A stretch of DNA of 64,000 nt from contig NC_058522.1 of the NCBI RefSeq assembly GCF_904849725.1, positions 456,322,844-456,386,843 of the forward strand. Direction: 5' to 3'. This document shows positions 45,601 through 56,838 of the stretch, piece after piece (position 1 is the first letter of the stretch; every line of letters starts with the position of its first letter). This DNA is from Hordeum vulgare subsp. vulgare (Eukaryota; Streptophyta; Magnoliopsida; Poales; Poaceae). Below the pieces are notes generated by a model, which saw nothing but the letters and a program-made list of their open reading frames with translations, was not told the origin of the DNA and ran no database searches. The translations under genes and the position numbers were made by a program.

Positions 45601-45873
45601 TCCTGATGGTAACTGAAGTGAAACTGTGCCGACGGCGATTGCATCAACTTTGGAACCATTTCCTACGCGCATCGTCACTTCATCTTTCGCCAGCCTTCGT
45701 CTATTCCGCAGTTCCTGTTTCGAGTTGCAAATATGAGCAACAGAACCGGTATCGAATACCCAGGCACTACTACGAGAACCGGTTAAGTACACATCAATAA
45801 CATGTATATCAAATATACCTGATTTTTCTTTGGCCGCCTTCTTATCTGCCAGATACTTGGGGCAATTGCGCTT
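42676..45873 (-). CDS. pol: Angela B pol polyprotein (PR-IN-RT-RH)
   Basis: Uninterrupted; from the first Met after the gag stop (45792) it is 1038 residues. Residue numbers from that Met: protease DTGS at 14-17; integrase zinc motif H151/H156...C182/C185; integrase catalytic D212 (HTDVC), E275 (FLRSERGGEY) and E311 (VYERR), a DD35E spacing with Glu in place of the second Asp; GAG-preintegrase and rve domains; RT with MDVKTAFLNG (about 626) and YVDD (712-715); RNase H with SKQSVVADSTCEAEYMA in the C-terminal fifth. Reverse transcriptase and RNase H look intact, but the integrase substitution probably prevents integration. Translation of pol depends on passing the upstream TGA. The product would act in cytoplasmic particles and then the nucleus. 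Confidence 0.9.
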   Translation of the reverse strand, partial: KRNCPKYLADKKAAKEKSGIFDIHVIDVYLTGSRSSAWVFDTGSVAHICNSKQELRNRRRLAKDEVTMRVGNGSKVDAIAVGTVSLQLPSGLVMNLNHCYLVPALSMNIISGSCLLRDGYSFKSENNGCSISMSNIFYGHAPNVRGLFILNLDSDTHIHNIETKRVRVNNDSAIFLWHCRLGHIGVKRMKKLHADGLLESLDFDSLDTCEPCLMGKMTKTPFSGTMERASDLLEIIHTDVCGPMSVEARGGYRYFLTFTDDLSRYGYVYLMKHKSETFEKFKQFQSEVENHRNKKIKFLRSERGGEYLSFEFGAHLRQCGIVSQLTPPGTPQRNGVYERRNRTLLEMVRSMMSLTDLPLSFWGYALETAAFTLNRAPSKSVEMTPYELWYGKRPKLSFLKVWGCDAYVKKLQPEKLEPKAEKCVFIGYPKETVGYTFYLKSEGKVFVAKNGAFLEKEFLSRELSGRKIELDEVVESLIPLDGGAGQGETSVVATPVEEEVNDDDHETPVQVSVEPRRSTRPRASPEWYGNPVLSIMLLDNNEPANYEEAMVGPDSNKWLEAMKSEIGSMYENKVWTLEVLPEGRKAIQNKWIFKRKTDADGNVTVYKARLVAKGFSQVQGVDYDETFSPIAMLKSVRIMLAIAAFFDYEIWQMDVKTAFLNGFLKEELYMIQPEGFVDPKNANKACKLQRSIYGLVQASRSWNKRFDEVIKAFGFIQVVGESCIYKKVSGSSVAFLILYVDDILLIGNNAEFLESIKDYLNKSFSMKDLGEAAYILGIKIYRDRSKRLIGLSQSTYLDKVLKRFKMEQSKKGFLPVLQGTRLSKTQCPATDEDREHMRSVPYASAIGSIMYAMMCTRPDVSLAISMAGRFQSNPGVDHWTAVKNILKYLKRTKEMFLVYGGDEELTVKGYVDASFDTDPDDSKSQTGYVFILNGGAVSWCSSKQSVVADSTCEAEYMAASEAAKKGVWMKQFMTDLGVVPSVLNPITLFCDNTGAIAIAKESRFHKKTRHIKRRFNLIRDYVEGEDVNICKVHTDVNVADPLTKPLPRPKHDQHQNCMGVRFITM

Positions 45874-46656
45874 TCAGTGACCCATACCCTTGCAATAGTA
45901 GCACTCCGTTTCAGGCTTAGGTCCAGCTTTGGGTTTCTTCGCCGGATTGGCAACAGGCTTGCCGCTCTTCTTTGAATTACCCTTCTTGCCTTTGCCGTTT
46001 CTCTTGAAACTAGTGGTCTTATTCACCATCAACACTTGATGCTCTTTACGGAGTTCAGACTCTGCGACTTTCAGCATCGCAAACAACTCGCCGGGAGACT
46101 TGTTCATCCCTTGCATGTTGTAGTTCAACACAAAGCCTTTATAGCTTGGCGACAGTGATTGAAGGATTCTGTCAGTGATAGCTTCTTGCGGGAGTTCAAT
46201 CCCCAGCTCAGCTAGACGGTTTGAGTACCCAGACATTTTGAGCACATGTTCACTGACAGACGAGTTCTCCTCCATCTTGCAAGCATAGAATTTATCGGAG
46301 GTCTCATACCTCTCGATCTGGGCGTTCTTCTGAAAGATAAACTTCAACTCCTGGAACACCTCAAATGCTCCATGACGCTCAAAGCGACGTTGAAGTCCCG
46401 GTTCTAAGCCATACAAGACTGCACATTGAACTATTGAGTAGTCCTCCTTACGTGCTAACCAAGCGTTCTTAACATCCTGATCAGCCGTAGCGGGTGGTTC
46501 ATCTCCTAGCGCATCATTAAGGACATAATCCTTCTTCCCAGCTTGTAAGATTAGCTTAAGATTACGAGCCCATTCTACAAAGTTGCTTGCATCATCTTTC
46601 AACTTAGCTTTCTCTAGGAACGTATTAAAATTCAGGATGACTGTAGCGTGAGCCAT
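45874..46656 (-). CDS. gag: Angela B gag
   Basis: ATG at 46656, 260 codons, stop TGA at 45874-45876. Capsid domain of the UBN2 type (NFVEWARNLKLIL, DKFYACKMEENSSVSEHV, LPQEAITDRILQSL), Lys-rich linker, then CYYCKGMGH, the first three zinc-knuckle ligands. The stop replaces the codon after the His; the following codons give KRNCPKYLADKK in the same frame, so the knuckle loses its last Cys unless the stop is read through. The homologous gag of Copia A stops at the same codon with TAG. Confidence 0.88.
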   Translation of the reverse strand: MAHATVILNFNTFLEKAKLKDDASNFVEWARNLKLILQAGKKDYVLNDALGDEPPATADQDVKNAWLARKEDYSIVQCAVLYGLEPGLQRRFERHGAFEVFQELKFIFQKNAQIERYETSDKFYACKMEENSSVSEHVLKMSGYSNRLAELGIELPQEAITDRILQSLSPSYKGFVLNYNMQGMNKSPGELFAMLKVAESELRKEHQVLMVNKTTSFKRNGKGKKGNSKKSGKPVANPAKKPKAGPKPETECYYCKGMGH

Positions 46657-47911
46657 GATCTACAACACAAATATATTCAAAGTGGACTTAGACTATGTTC
46701 AAGATAATTAGAGTTTAACTTAATCAAATTATTCGCTAAACTCCCACTCAAAAAGTACATCTCTCTAGTCATTTGAGTGGTTCATGATCCACTTACACTA
46801 GCTCAAGTCCGATCATCACGTGAGTTGAGTATAGTTTCAGTGGTAAGCATCCCTATGCTAATCATATCACCTATATGATTCATGATCGACCTTTCGGTCT
46901 CATGTGTTCTGAGGCCATGTCTGCACATGCTAGGCTCGTCAAGCTTAACCCGAGTGTTCCGCGTGCGCAACTGTTTTGCACCCGTTGTATGTGAACGTTG
47001 AGTCTATCACACCCGATCATCACGTGGTGTCTCGAAACGACGAACTGTAGCAACGGTGCACAGTCGGGGAGAACACAATTTCGTCTTGAAATTTTAGTGA
47101 GAGATCACCTCATAATGCTACCGTCATTCTAAGCAAAATAAGGTGCATAAAAGGATTAACATCACATGCAATTCATAAGTGACATGATATGGCCATCATC
47201 ACGTGCTTCTCGATCTCCATCACCAAAGCACCGGCACGATCTTCTTGTCACCGGCGCCACACCATGATCTCCATCAACGTGTTGCCTTCGGGGTTGTCAT
47301 GCTACTCATGCTATTACTACTAAAGCTACATCCTAGCAAAATAGTAAACGCATCTGCAAGCACAAACGTTAGTATAAAGACAACCCTATGGCTCCTGCCG
47401 GTTGCCGTACCATCGACGTGCAAGTCAATATTTTCTATTACAACATGATCATCTCATACATCCAATATATCACATCACATCATTGGCCATATCACATCAC
47501 AAGCATACCCTGCAAAAACAAGTTAGACGTCCTCTAATTTTGTTGTTGCATGTTTTACGTGGTGACCATGGGTATCTAGTAGGATCGCATCTTACTTACG
47601 CAAACACCACAACGGAGATATATGAGTTGCTATTTAACCTCATCCAAGGACCTCCTCGGTCAAATCCGATTCAACTAAAGTTAGAGAAACCGACACTTGC
47701 GAGTCATCTTTGAGCAACGGGGTTACTCGTAGCGATGAAACCAGTCTCTCGTAAGCGTACGAGTAATGTCGGTCCAAGCCGCTTCAATCCAACAATACCG
47801 CGGAATCAAGAAAAGACTAAGGAGGGCAGCAAAACGCACATCACCGCCCACAAAAACTTTTGTGTTCTACTCGAGAAGACATCTACGCATGAACCTAGCT
47901 CATGATGCCAC
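46657..47911 (-). other. Leader of Angela B (PBS to gag)
   Basis: 1.25-kb non-coding leader as usual for BARE/Angela elements. Next to the LTR, in reverse complement, is GTGGCATCATGAGCTAGG, the primer-binding region in the position of the initiator tRNA site (TGGTATCA-type, with changes). No gene seen. Confidence 0.75.
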
Positions 47912-49732
47912 TGTTGGGGAACGTCGCATGGGAAACAAAAAATTTCCTACGTGCACGAAGACCTATCATGGTGATGTCCATCTACGAGAGGGGATGAGTG
48001 ATCTACGTACCCTTGTAGATCGTACAGCAGAAGCGTTAGTGAACGCGGTTGATGTAGTGGAACGTCCTCACGTCCCTCGACCCGCCCCGCGAACAATCCC
48101 GCGATCAGTCCCACGATCTAGTACCGAACGGACGGCACCTCCGCGTTCAGCACACGTACAGCTCGACGATGATCTCGGCCTTCTTGATCCAGCAAGAGAG
48201 ACGGAGAGGTAGAAGAGTTCTCCGGCAGCGTGACGGCGCTCCGGAGGTTGGTGATGACCTTGTCTCAGCAGGTCTCCGCCCGAGCTCCGCTGAAACGCGA
48301 TCTAGAGGAAAAACCGTGGAGGTATGTGGTCGGGCTGCCGTGGAAAAGTCGTCTCAAATCAGCCCTAAAACCTCCGTATATATAGGTGGGAGGGAGGGGA
48401 CCTTGCCTTGGGGCTCAAGGAGCCCCAAGGGGGTCGGCCGAGTCCAAGGGGGAAGGCCCCCCCCAAACCGAGTTGGACTTGGTTTGGTGGGTGGGAGTCC
48501 TTCCTTCCCTTCCCACCTCCTCTTTTTTTTTCTCTTTGATTTTCTTTCCTAGGCGCATAGGGCCCTTTTGGGCTGTCCCACCAGCCCACTAAGGGCTGGT
48601 GCGCCACCCTCAAGGCCTATGGGCTTCCCCGGGGTGGGTTGCCCCCCCCCCCCCCCCGGTGAACTCCCGGAACCCATTCGTCATTCCCGGTACATTCCCG
48701 GTAACTCCGAAAACCTTCCGGTAATCAAATGAGGTAATCCTATATATCAATCTTCGTTTCTGGACCATTCCGGAAACCCTCGTGACGTCCGTGATCTCAT
48801 CCGGGACTCCGAACAACATTCGGTAACCAACCATATAACTCAAATACGCATAAAACAACGTCGAACCTTAAGTGTGCAGACCCTGCGGGTTCGAGAACTA
48901 TGTAGACATGACCCGAGAGACTCCCCGGTCAATATCCAATAGCGGGACCTGGATGCCCATATTGGATCCTACATATTTTACGAAGATCTTATCGTTTGAA
49001 CCTTAGTGCCAAGGATTTATATAATCCCGTATGTCATTCCCTTTGTCCTTCGGTATGTTACTTGCCCGAGATTCGATCGTTAGTATCCGCATACCTATTT
49101 CAATCTCGTTTACTGGCAAGTCTCTTTACTCGTTCCGTAATACAAGATCCCGCAACTTACACTAAGTTACATTGCTTGCAAGGCTTGTGTGTGATGTTGT
49201 ATTACCGAGTGGGCCCCGAGATACCTCTCCGTCACACGGAGTGACAAATCCCAGTCTTGATCCATACTAACTCAACTAACACCCTCGCAGATACCTGTAG
49301 AGCATCTTTATAGTCACCTAGTTACGTTGCGACGTTTGATACACACAAAGCATTCCTCCGGTGTCAGTGAGTTATATGATCTCATGGTCATAGGAATAAA
49401 TACTTGACACGCAGAAAACAGTAGCAACAAAATGACACGATCAACATGCTACGTCTATTAGTTTGGGTCTAGTCCATCACGTGATTCTCCTAATGACGTG
49501 ATCCAGTTATCAAGCAACAACACTTTGTTCATAATCAGAAGACACTGACTATCTTTGATCAACTGGCTAGCCAACTAGAGGCTTGCTAGGGACGGTGTTT
49601 TGTCTATGTATCCACACATGTAAATGAGTCTTCATTCAATACAATTATAGTATGGATAATAAACGATTATCTTGATACAGGAATTATAATAATAACTATA
49701 TTTATTATTGCCTCTAGGGCATAATTCCAACA
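47912..49732 (-). repeat. 5' LTR of Angela B
   Basis: TGTTGGGGAACGTCGC...ATAATTCCAACA on the plus strand; TATA box (minus) at 48377-48384. It has a long C-run near 48640 that differs in length from the other LTR. Confidence 0.96.
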
Positions 49733-50041
49733 CACACTCGGGGACTTAGCTGCGGCCCAGAGTCACCTAAGTAAACAACTCGCTCCGAGTGTGCACTAAA
49801 AGTCACACTGAGAGACTTAGCTGCGACCCAGAGTCGCCTAAGTAAAAACTGACTCCGAGTGTGCACCAAAAGTCACACTCGGGGACTTAGCTGTGACCCA
49901 GAGCCGCCTAAGTAAAAACTCGCTCCGAGTGTGCACCGAAAGTCACACTCGGGGACTTAGCTCCGAACCAGAGCCGCCTAAGTAAAGAGCTTCCTCCGAG
50001 TGGGCACTCGAGTTACACTCGGAGGCTTAACTGAGTCACCT
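49733..50041 (+). repeat. Palindromic tandem repeats, third block (about 4 units)
   Basis: The units resume after Angela B and become more degenerate towards 50040 (CTCCGAGTGGGCACTCGAG). They end about 220 bp before the 3' end of the antisense gene. The stretch 50042-50261 is the likely 3' untranslated region of that gene. Confidence 0.88.
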
Positions 50042-50261
50042 AAGCAAAAACCACGAGCCAAAATCGTGTCAAAAAAAACTTAGCGAAAGAAGAGCAAAAG
50101 ATCCGGTTCGAATTCAAATTGAGTCCTACGATCAGTCGGCTCGGTGTGAATCAAGTTTATCCACACCGAGCCACGAATGTGCCGGCCAACAGTAGTGGCC
50201 AAAGTTTAATACAATCTCCACTCGGCATACCGAGATAAATGCGCGTTCAGCATAAAGTCAA

Positions 50262-53200
50262 TCAAGCATCGCCGGGGCTGGCAGGCTCCACGAAGGTGTC
50301 GAGGTCGATTCCATCTGCAATCCGAGTGGCCGTGTCGAGGAAGGTCTCCATGAAGTCTTCAAATCAAGCTTCTTGGTGTTGGCGACCTGCAACGTCTTCA
50401 GCTTCTCTTCACGGGCTTCCTTGCAGTGCACTCGGACCAGAGACAGCGCCACGTCCGCGCCACACCGAGCGCCAGACTTCTTCCATGCCTGCACTCTGCT
50501 TGGAACGTCTTCCAGTCGAGTCATCAACCCCTCTATCTCATTCCGGGAGTCATCTTCAGGCCACAGCTCTTTGTCAATTCGGCCGACAACTCCTCTCACG
50601 CGACCAATGAAGGGACCCACCTTGTTAAGGCAGGAATTCACTCGGAACATGTCCCGGTTAGCTTCATCACCGAGTGGAACATTTGGTTGCCCAAGCGACC
50701 GTCCAATTTCGGCAGTTTCGGCTTCAACGTCCCGACAGAAATCTGCAAAGAAAAGACAGGGATAAAATAAGCGCGGAGTGAACTCCAAAGTCAGAGAGCA
50801 TTCGGCAAGCAACTTACCACCAAGCAGTGCGACCATCTTCTTCGCCCAGTCGTCGACGTAGTTCTCCTGCGCTCTGCATCGAGTGTTCATTAAATTCAGC
50901 TGGCCCATCCATTCAGACCTCTCCTTCTTCATTTTTTCTACCTCGGCTAATAGTGCCTTGTTAGTCTCCCGAGATTCCTCCAAAGATTTTTCTCGTTCCG
51001 CGAGAGTCTTCTTCATGCCAGCCAGATCATTCGTAGCTACCTCCAAGTCGGCAGCAAGTTGAGTCTTCTCAGCTTTTAGAGCATTATAGGCCGATCCCAT
51101 TTCACAAGTCTTCTGTCAAAGAGACACAAAGGGAGGATCAGCCAGATTCAACAAGGAAAAAGTCTCGACAGATATGACAAAACAGTCAAAACTCACGATT
51201 CTTCAGACCCCTGCCGATGCAAGCAATCGACAGTGGTCTCGGGGACTACACCCAGTGGGTTCACTGAGAGTAACCCCACTGGTATGAAGCTCGAACAGGT
51301 CGGTGTCATTGAGCTCCATAGCACACCAACAACACTATGAGATTACTTTTACTCGGCCCGATTAACACTACTCTCGGGGACTACACCCAGTGGGTGCACT
51401 CGGCGTGCCCCCACTGATACCATTCGGGCAGATCAGCTCTGATCTGTAGAGATTATGGAAAAAACATATAAAGACAACTGCCGGTGCAAGCACTCGACAG
51501 AAGTCTCGTGGACTACACCCACTGGGTTCACTCGGAGTGAACCCACTGGAAAATCAACCTACTGTATCCGAGTATCTCGCTGAAACCCCCAGTGGGCACC
51601 AAGAGGAATATAAACACTTACTAGCGCACTTACTCGGATATCATCCCGAAGCTCCAAGCTCTTCTTGTACAGGGACGCGATGGAGTCATATGCTCCCTTG
51701 GCATCGCCCACCATTAGCTCCACTTGTACCATGGCGTCCTTGGCGGCTCCTACTTGATCTTCCGGGAGGGGTCGGGCATCATATTGAACAGCCGACGGAC
51801 CCGGTGCGGCAGAAGGCTCCCTGGGCATCCCGAGCTCTGCTCTAGTCGGTTCCGCCGTGAGGGCCACCGTCTCAGTCGGCCGCACGTTCATGGCGGGATT
51901 GGCAGCAGGTTGGATAACCCCAAGGACAGGCGCCAAAGCTGGTTCCGACCTCCTTTGGTCGTCATCGTCCAGATGGATCACCTCCGAAGGAAGCCCGACT
52001 GAACAAAATAAAAATACAGAAAAAGGTCAAGATCAAAGACAGCACTCACGAAACGATAATACAGCTCTCGGAGTCGAGACAACGTACCTTGCTGGGACGT
52101 GGCGGCGTTATCAGTGTCCATGGGATCATCATCCTGATGCGGCATAGAGGTGGCGGAGGTAGCAGCTCTGTTGAGTGAAATCCACTCGACGGGTAAACAT
52201 GAATCCCCAAAAAGAAGAGTCCAATCGGATACTGAAGGAAGATGGAAGAGCAAAGATACTTACTCTGAGGCGACCGGAACAGCCATCCTCATCCGGGGCA
52301 AGTCTTTCCGAGGTTTAGACCCGCTGGGTTTAGCCACCTTGGACGGCTGGTTCACGGGCTCGGCAGAAGCACCCCTGGTTCTCTTCACACTCCGAGCACT
52401 CAGAGCCATGGGAGGAGCCGGCGGAACAGCGGGGTCATGACGGTGCTTGGTTCGGTGTTCTGGTGGTGAGGGTGATGAGCTCTGCTCTTCACTCTCCTCC
52501 TCCTCCTCTTCTGTTTCCCCCTCCGTCTCCCTACTGTCAGAGACGTACTCCGCACTATCCACGCTGCCCTCCATGATGCCTTCTTCTTCCTCGATCGGGT
52601 TCCCATTTGAGACTGCAGAATGCCAGTTCGTCCACTCCTGCACAAAACACAGTCGGCAACGTCAGTCAGCGAGACAAGAAAAGCAATAAAGCTGAGAAAG
52701 TTAAAAGCACTCGACGACATGTACTCACCTCATTCGGAGGAGGATTTTCGGCGCGGAAGGCCTTTACCCGCCGAGCTCCCACGGGGTTATCACATGTGCC
52801 CGTGATGCTGCGGACCCATGCACTCACGGTCTCCTCGCTCACATCTTCGGGATGGGACCGAGTGGTATCTGAAGGACCCGTGTAATGCCACATAGCGTGG
52901 TCTCGGGCCTGCAACGGCTGGATGCGTCGACCCAGAAAAGTCTCCAGCAGGTCCATGACGGTGACTCCCCTCCGGACGACGGCTATCAGCGCGTCGACCA
53001 AAGGCTGGATCTGGGTTCTTTCTCCCTTAGAGAGCGCAAGCTTCCTGGGAGGGCCCGGACAGTCTAAACTGAAGGGTGGCAACCCACTCGAAGCATTCGG
53101 GCAGGCAATGTCCTGGCAATAGAACTAGGACGATTCCCAGTTCCTAATCGACTCGGATAGCTGAAGGGAGGGATAACTACTTTTCGTTTTCTTTTGGAAT

Positions 53201-55514
53201 CCTAAACCCCCGCAGAGCTGGAGGATGTGTGTCTTATCATCGGACTGGCTAAGCTTCTTAACAGTTTGAGATATAGCGGAGAAAACATACTTGAAGAGCC
53301 CCTAGTGGGGAGGACATCCTATGAAGCACTCGCACAGGGTGATGAATGCGGAAAGATGAGCTATCGCATTCGGCGGAAAGTGATGGAGCTGCGCCCCGAA
53401 GTAATTCATGATTCCTCGGAAGAAAGGATGGGGAGGCTGTTGGAATTATGCCCTAGAGGCAATAATAAATGTAGTTATTATTATAATTCATGTATCAAGA
53501 TAATCGTTTATTATCCATGCTATAATTGTATTAAATGAAGACTCATTTACATGTGTGGATACATAGACAAAACACTGTCCCTAGCAAGCCTTTAGTTGGC
53601 TAGCCAGTTGATCAAAGATAGTCAGTGTCTTCTGATTATGAAGAAGGTGTTGTTGCTTGATAACTGGATCACGTCATTAGGAGAATCACGTGATGGACTA
53701 GACCCAAACTAATAGACGTAGCATGTTGATCGTGTCATTTTGTTGCTACTGTTTTTCTGCGTGTCAAGTATTTGTTCCTATGACCATGAGATCATATAAC
53801 TCACTAACACCGGAGGAATACTTTGTGTGTATCAAACGTCGCAACGTAACTGGGTGACTATAAAGATGCTCTACATGTATCTCCAAAGGTGTTCGTTGAG
53901 TTAGTATGGATCAAGACTGGGATTTGTCACTCCGTGTGACGGAGAGGTATCTCGGGGCCCACTCGGTAATACAACATCACACACAAGCCTTGCAAGCAAT
54001 GTAACTTAGTGTAAGTTGCGGGATCTTGTATTACGGAACGAGTAAAGAGACTTTTCGGTAAACGAGATTGAAATAGGTATGCGAATACTGACGATCGAAT
54101 CTCGGGCAAGTAACATACCGAAGGACAAAGGGACTGACATACGGGATTATATGAATCCTTGGCACTGAGGTTCAAACGATAAGATCTTCGTAGAATATGT
54201 AGGATCCAATATGGGCATCTAGGTCCCGCTATTGGATATTGACCGAGGAGTCTCTCGGGTCATGTCTACATAGTTCTCGAACCCGCAGGGTCTGCACACT
54301 TAAGGTTCGACGTTGTTTTATGTGTATTTGAGTTATATGGTTGGTTACCGAATGTTGTTCGGAGTCCCGGATGAGATCACGGACGTCACGAGGGTTTCCG
54401 GAATGGTCCGAAAACGAAGATTGATATATAGGATGACCTCATTTGATTACCGGAAGGTTTTCGGAGTTACCGGGAATGTACCGGGAATGACGAATGGGTT
54501 CCGGGAGTTCACCGGGGGGCAACCCACCCCGGGGAAGCCCATAGGCCTTGGGGGTGGCACACCAGCCCTTAGTGGGCTGGTGGGACAGCCCAAGAAGGCC
54601 CTATGCGCCATAGGAAGAAAATCAAAGAGAAAAGAAAAAAAAAGGAGGAGGTGGGAAAGGAAAGAAGGACTCCACCCACCAAACCAAGTAGGACTCGGTT
54701 TGGGGGGGGGAGACCTTCCCCCCTTGGCTCGGCCAACCCCCTTGGCAAGGCTCCCCCTCTCCCACCTATATATACGCAGGTTTTAGGGCTGATTTGAGAC
54801 GACTTTTCCACGGCAGCCCGACCACATACCTCCACGGTTTTTCCTCTAGATCGCGTTTCTTAGGAGCTCGGGCGGAGCCCTGCTGAGACAAGATCATCAC
54901 CAACCTCCGGAGCGCCGTCACGCTGCCGGAGAACTCTTCTACCTCTCCGTCTCTCTTGCTGGATCAAGAAGGCCGAGATCATCGTCGAGCTGTACGTGTG
55001 CTGAATGCGGAGGTGCCGTCTGTTCGGCACTAGATCGTGGGACTGATCGCGGGACGGTTCGCGGGGCGGATCGAGGGACGTGAGGACGTTGCACTACATC
55101 AACCGCGTTCACTAACGCTTCTGTTGTACGGTCTACAAGGGTACGTAGATCACACATCCCCTCTCGTAGATGGACATCACCATGATAGGTCTTCGTGCGC
55201 GTAGGAAAAATTTTGTTTCCCATGCGACGTTCCCCAACAGAGGCAAGGAGAAACCTCTGGCCACGTGGCTGAGCAGCAGAACACTCTCCCCCTCCTTCGG
55301 CGCCGGCTCCGTCTCGCCTTCCGGCAGCCTCCAGGACTTGTTGACGACCATGTCGTGCTCCACTAGCTCCAGCACGTCGTTCTCCGTCACCGTGGAGGGG
55401 AGGAAGTCCCCCTGGATCCAGCCCGCCGGCAACACCCGCTGCCGCCGCTGAGTGGAGGCCGCCCCCTTCTTTTTCTTCTTCGCCTCGAGCTTGCTGGTCT
55501 GCCCCTTCGTCATG
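50262..55514 (-). pseudogene. Antisense spliced gene of the Gypsy element (Transposase_28-type, coiled coil)
   Basis: ATG at 55514 (MTKGQTSKLEAKKKKKG), then QGDFLPSTVTENDVLELVEH and a 'putative gypsy type transposon' domain (Pfam Transposase_28). Exons from splice signals: 55514-52729 (cut by solo LTR S2), 52637-52264, 52167-52088, 51998-51634, 51112-50818, 50742-50262, with donors GTGAGT, GTAAGT, GTACGT, GTAAGT, GTAAGT and CAG acceptors. Exon 2 is Glu-rich with a basic Pro/Lys tail; exon 5 is a coiled coil (KAEKTQLAADLEVATNDL, then LAEREKSLEESRETNKAL). Lesions: TAG near 53310 and near 53120 (Trp codons expected) and a shift near 50365 before the probable end, TFVEPASPGDA. The function in Tat-lineage elements is unknown. 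Confidence 0.8.
53438..55239 (+). mobile_element. Angela solo LTR S2, 1802 bp
   Basis: TGTTGGAATTATGCCC...GTTCCCCAACA flanked by GAGGC (53433-53437, 55240-55244). It interrupts exon 1 of the antisense gene; reading GAGGC once restores the frame. No internal part remains. Confidence 0.96.
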
Positions 55515-56032
55515 GCGAGGGCGACGGATCCGCAGAGGATGAGAGGAAGGAGGTGGCTAGAGGTGCGCAATGAGTTGCGGGGGAGGGCGAGATTAACGGG
55601 AGGAGGACGAGCAGCACAACAGGAAGGACCGCCGGGGAAGCTTTAATAGGCCTCCGACTGAGTCACCTACAGGTGAGCCCAGGATCTTATCCTCCCAACC
55701 GGCCGCTGCAAGATTAGTGGAGAAGATCGCGGCGTGGTAATCGAGGAGGCGAAATCTACTCGATGGCGGTGTCGTCATCCCCACTGAGCGCGCGGCAACC
55801 GAAATTTGAGGATCTGGAAAATCCGGCGCTGTCAGTATGACCGGTCACGTCGAAAGATTTCGCGAAAGCAATCGGTCCCTCACGGTTCGTTTTGCTTGCA
55901 TTTTCACTCGGATCACTTGCCGCAAAGATAAAATAGATCGAGGCAGACAACGCTAAGATCACCTCAATACCAGTCGGCTTCAAACTCCGGACTTCACTTC
56001 ATCGTTCCAACCCCGATCCATTCGGGGACTAA
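55515..56032 (-). promoter_or_regulatory. Possible promoter region of the antisense gene
   Basis: Non-coding stretch between the antisense gene's start codon and the 3' LTR. On the minus strand CCTATTAAAG (55641-55650) is a weak TATA-like motif about 127 bp before the ATG. The last bases, CATTCGGGGACTAA (56019-56032), are the polypurine tract of the element on the plus strand. Confidence 0.4.
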
Positions 56033-56568
56033 TGATGGGGTTATAGTTCCAGGGTAGGGTCATAGGTCTGCCCTATAGGTCCTACCCAAGGACTACCCTT
56101 CATAGAAGACAAGGCCCTTAAACAGTTCCGACTGAACTAAGGACGCCCCCATCATCCAGTCGGCGACGATCCACTCGGAGCATATCTAGCGTACCGACTG
56201 GAATCCACTCTGTACATCGTAACCTCCCAGGAGGGCAACGGTCATACGTCTTCATACACCATAATTAGCATTTAAAGCTTACGTTACCTGTAACGCCAGC
56301 GTTTACTCGCCACTACTCCACCCCTGTCCACCGGGCCATTATGAAGGGCAGCGCACTCTATATAAGCCGCCCTTCACCACTGGTACGGGGGTTGGCACTT
56401 GCTGTAATCCCACAATACACTCGACACAAAGCTCCCAAGAGCATTGAGACGTAGGGCTTTTACCTCCACCGTAGAGGGGCCTGAACTCATACATCCTCGC
56501 CGTAGCTAAGGCTCTGCCCATATACTTTCGTACCCCATACTTCTACTGTCAGACTTATACCCACGACA
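56033..56568 (+). repeat. 3' LTR of the Gypsy element
   Basis: 536 bp, TGATGGGGTTATAG...CCCACGACA, TATATAA at 56359-56365, followed by CGATT. About 15 mismatches to the 5' LTR by eye, most of them transitions. Confidence 0.95.
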
Positions 56569-56838
56569 CGATTGAACACATGCCTCGACATACGGAAGCG
56601 ATGGTGAAATTTGTATGCTTTAAGAAGTGCACTATTCTCAAATTAATCAGCATAGAGAAGTGTGTGGCCTTTCTCCCTATTATGGTTCAAGGACGGAGCA
56701 TGGCCGGAGATTGATACCCTAAACCGAGGCCGCATCCTACTAATGTGGTCGTGGACGACCAATGCAGCCGCCACATGCGCTTTTTTCATCCGATCAACAA
56801 ATGAAGCCGTGAAAGAAAAACTCATCGCCGCTATCCAT
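56569..56838 (-). pseudogene. PIF/Harbinger transposase, N-terminal part
   Basis: The other side of the Gypsy insertion. ATG at 56838 opens MDSGDEFFFHG, a typical PIF transposase start. A frameshift leads to the frame with HVAAALVVHDHISRMRPRF, then HNREKGHTLLYAD, TAA at 56643-56645, and RFRMSRHVFNRI at the junction. Reading the CGATT duplication once, the frame passes straight into REGVIAYDLYFE at 31479 downward, which proves that both parts are one gene. Confidence 0.85.

Larger units (their letters stand above)
40800..49732 (-). mobile_element. Angela (Copia) element B, nearly complete, 8,933 bp
   Basis: Two LTRs (40800-42623, 1824 bp; 47912-49732, 1821 bp) flanked by the perfect duplication CACAC (40795-40799, 49733-49737). 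On the minus strand: leader, gag, pol, PPT. gag and pol share one reading frame of about 1327 codons, interrupted only by TGA at 45874-45876. LTRs look very similar to each other by eye, so this is a fairly recent insertion into the Gypsy repeat array. Confidence 0.97.
31480..56568 (+). mobile_element. Gypsy LTR retrotransposon, Tat-like lineage, with three Angela insertions
   Basis: Two 536-bp LTRs (TGATGG...CGACA) flanked by the perfect duplication CGATT (31475-31479 and 56569-56573). Total span is 25,089 bp; without the three Angela insertions about 12.5 kb. Order: LTR, PBS-like TGGCGCCCACCGTGG, gag, protease, RT, RNase H, a second archaeal-type RNase H, integrase, a 70-71-bp palindromic repeat array, an antisense spliced gene, PPT, LTR. 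RT before integrase makes it Gypsy; the second RNase H and antisense gene point to the Tat/Ogre lineage. By eye the LTRs differ at about 15 of 536 positions, near 3%. Confidence 0.95.

Noticed and set aside
38101..50041. Regular direct repeats resembling a CRISPR array
   Set aside because: Units are contiguous 70-71-bp tandem repeats without unique spacers, in a plant retrotransposon.
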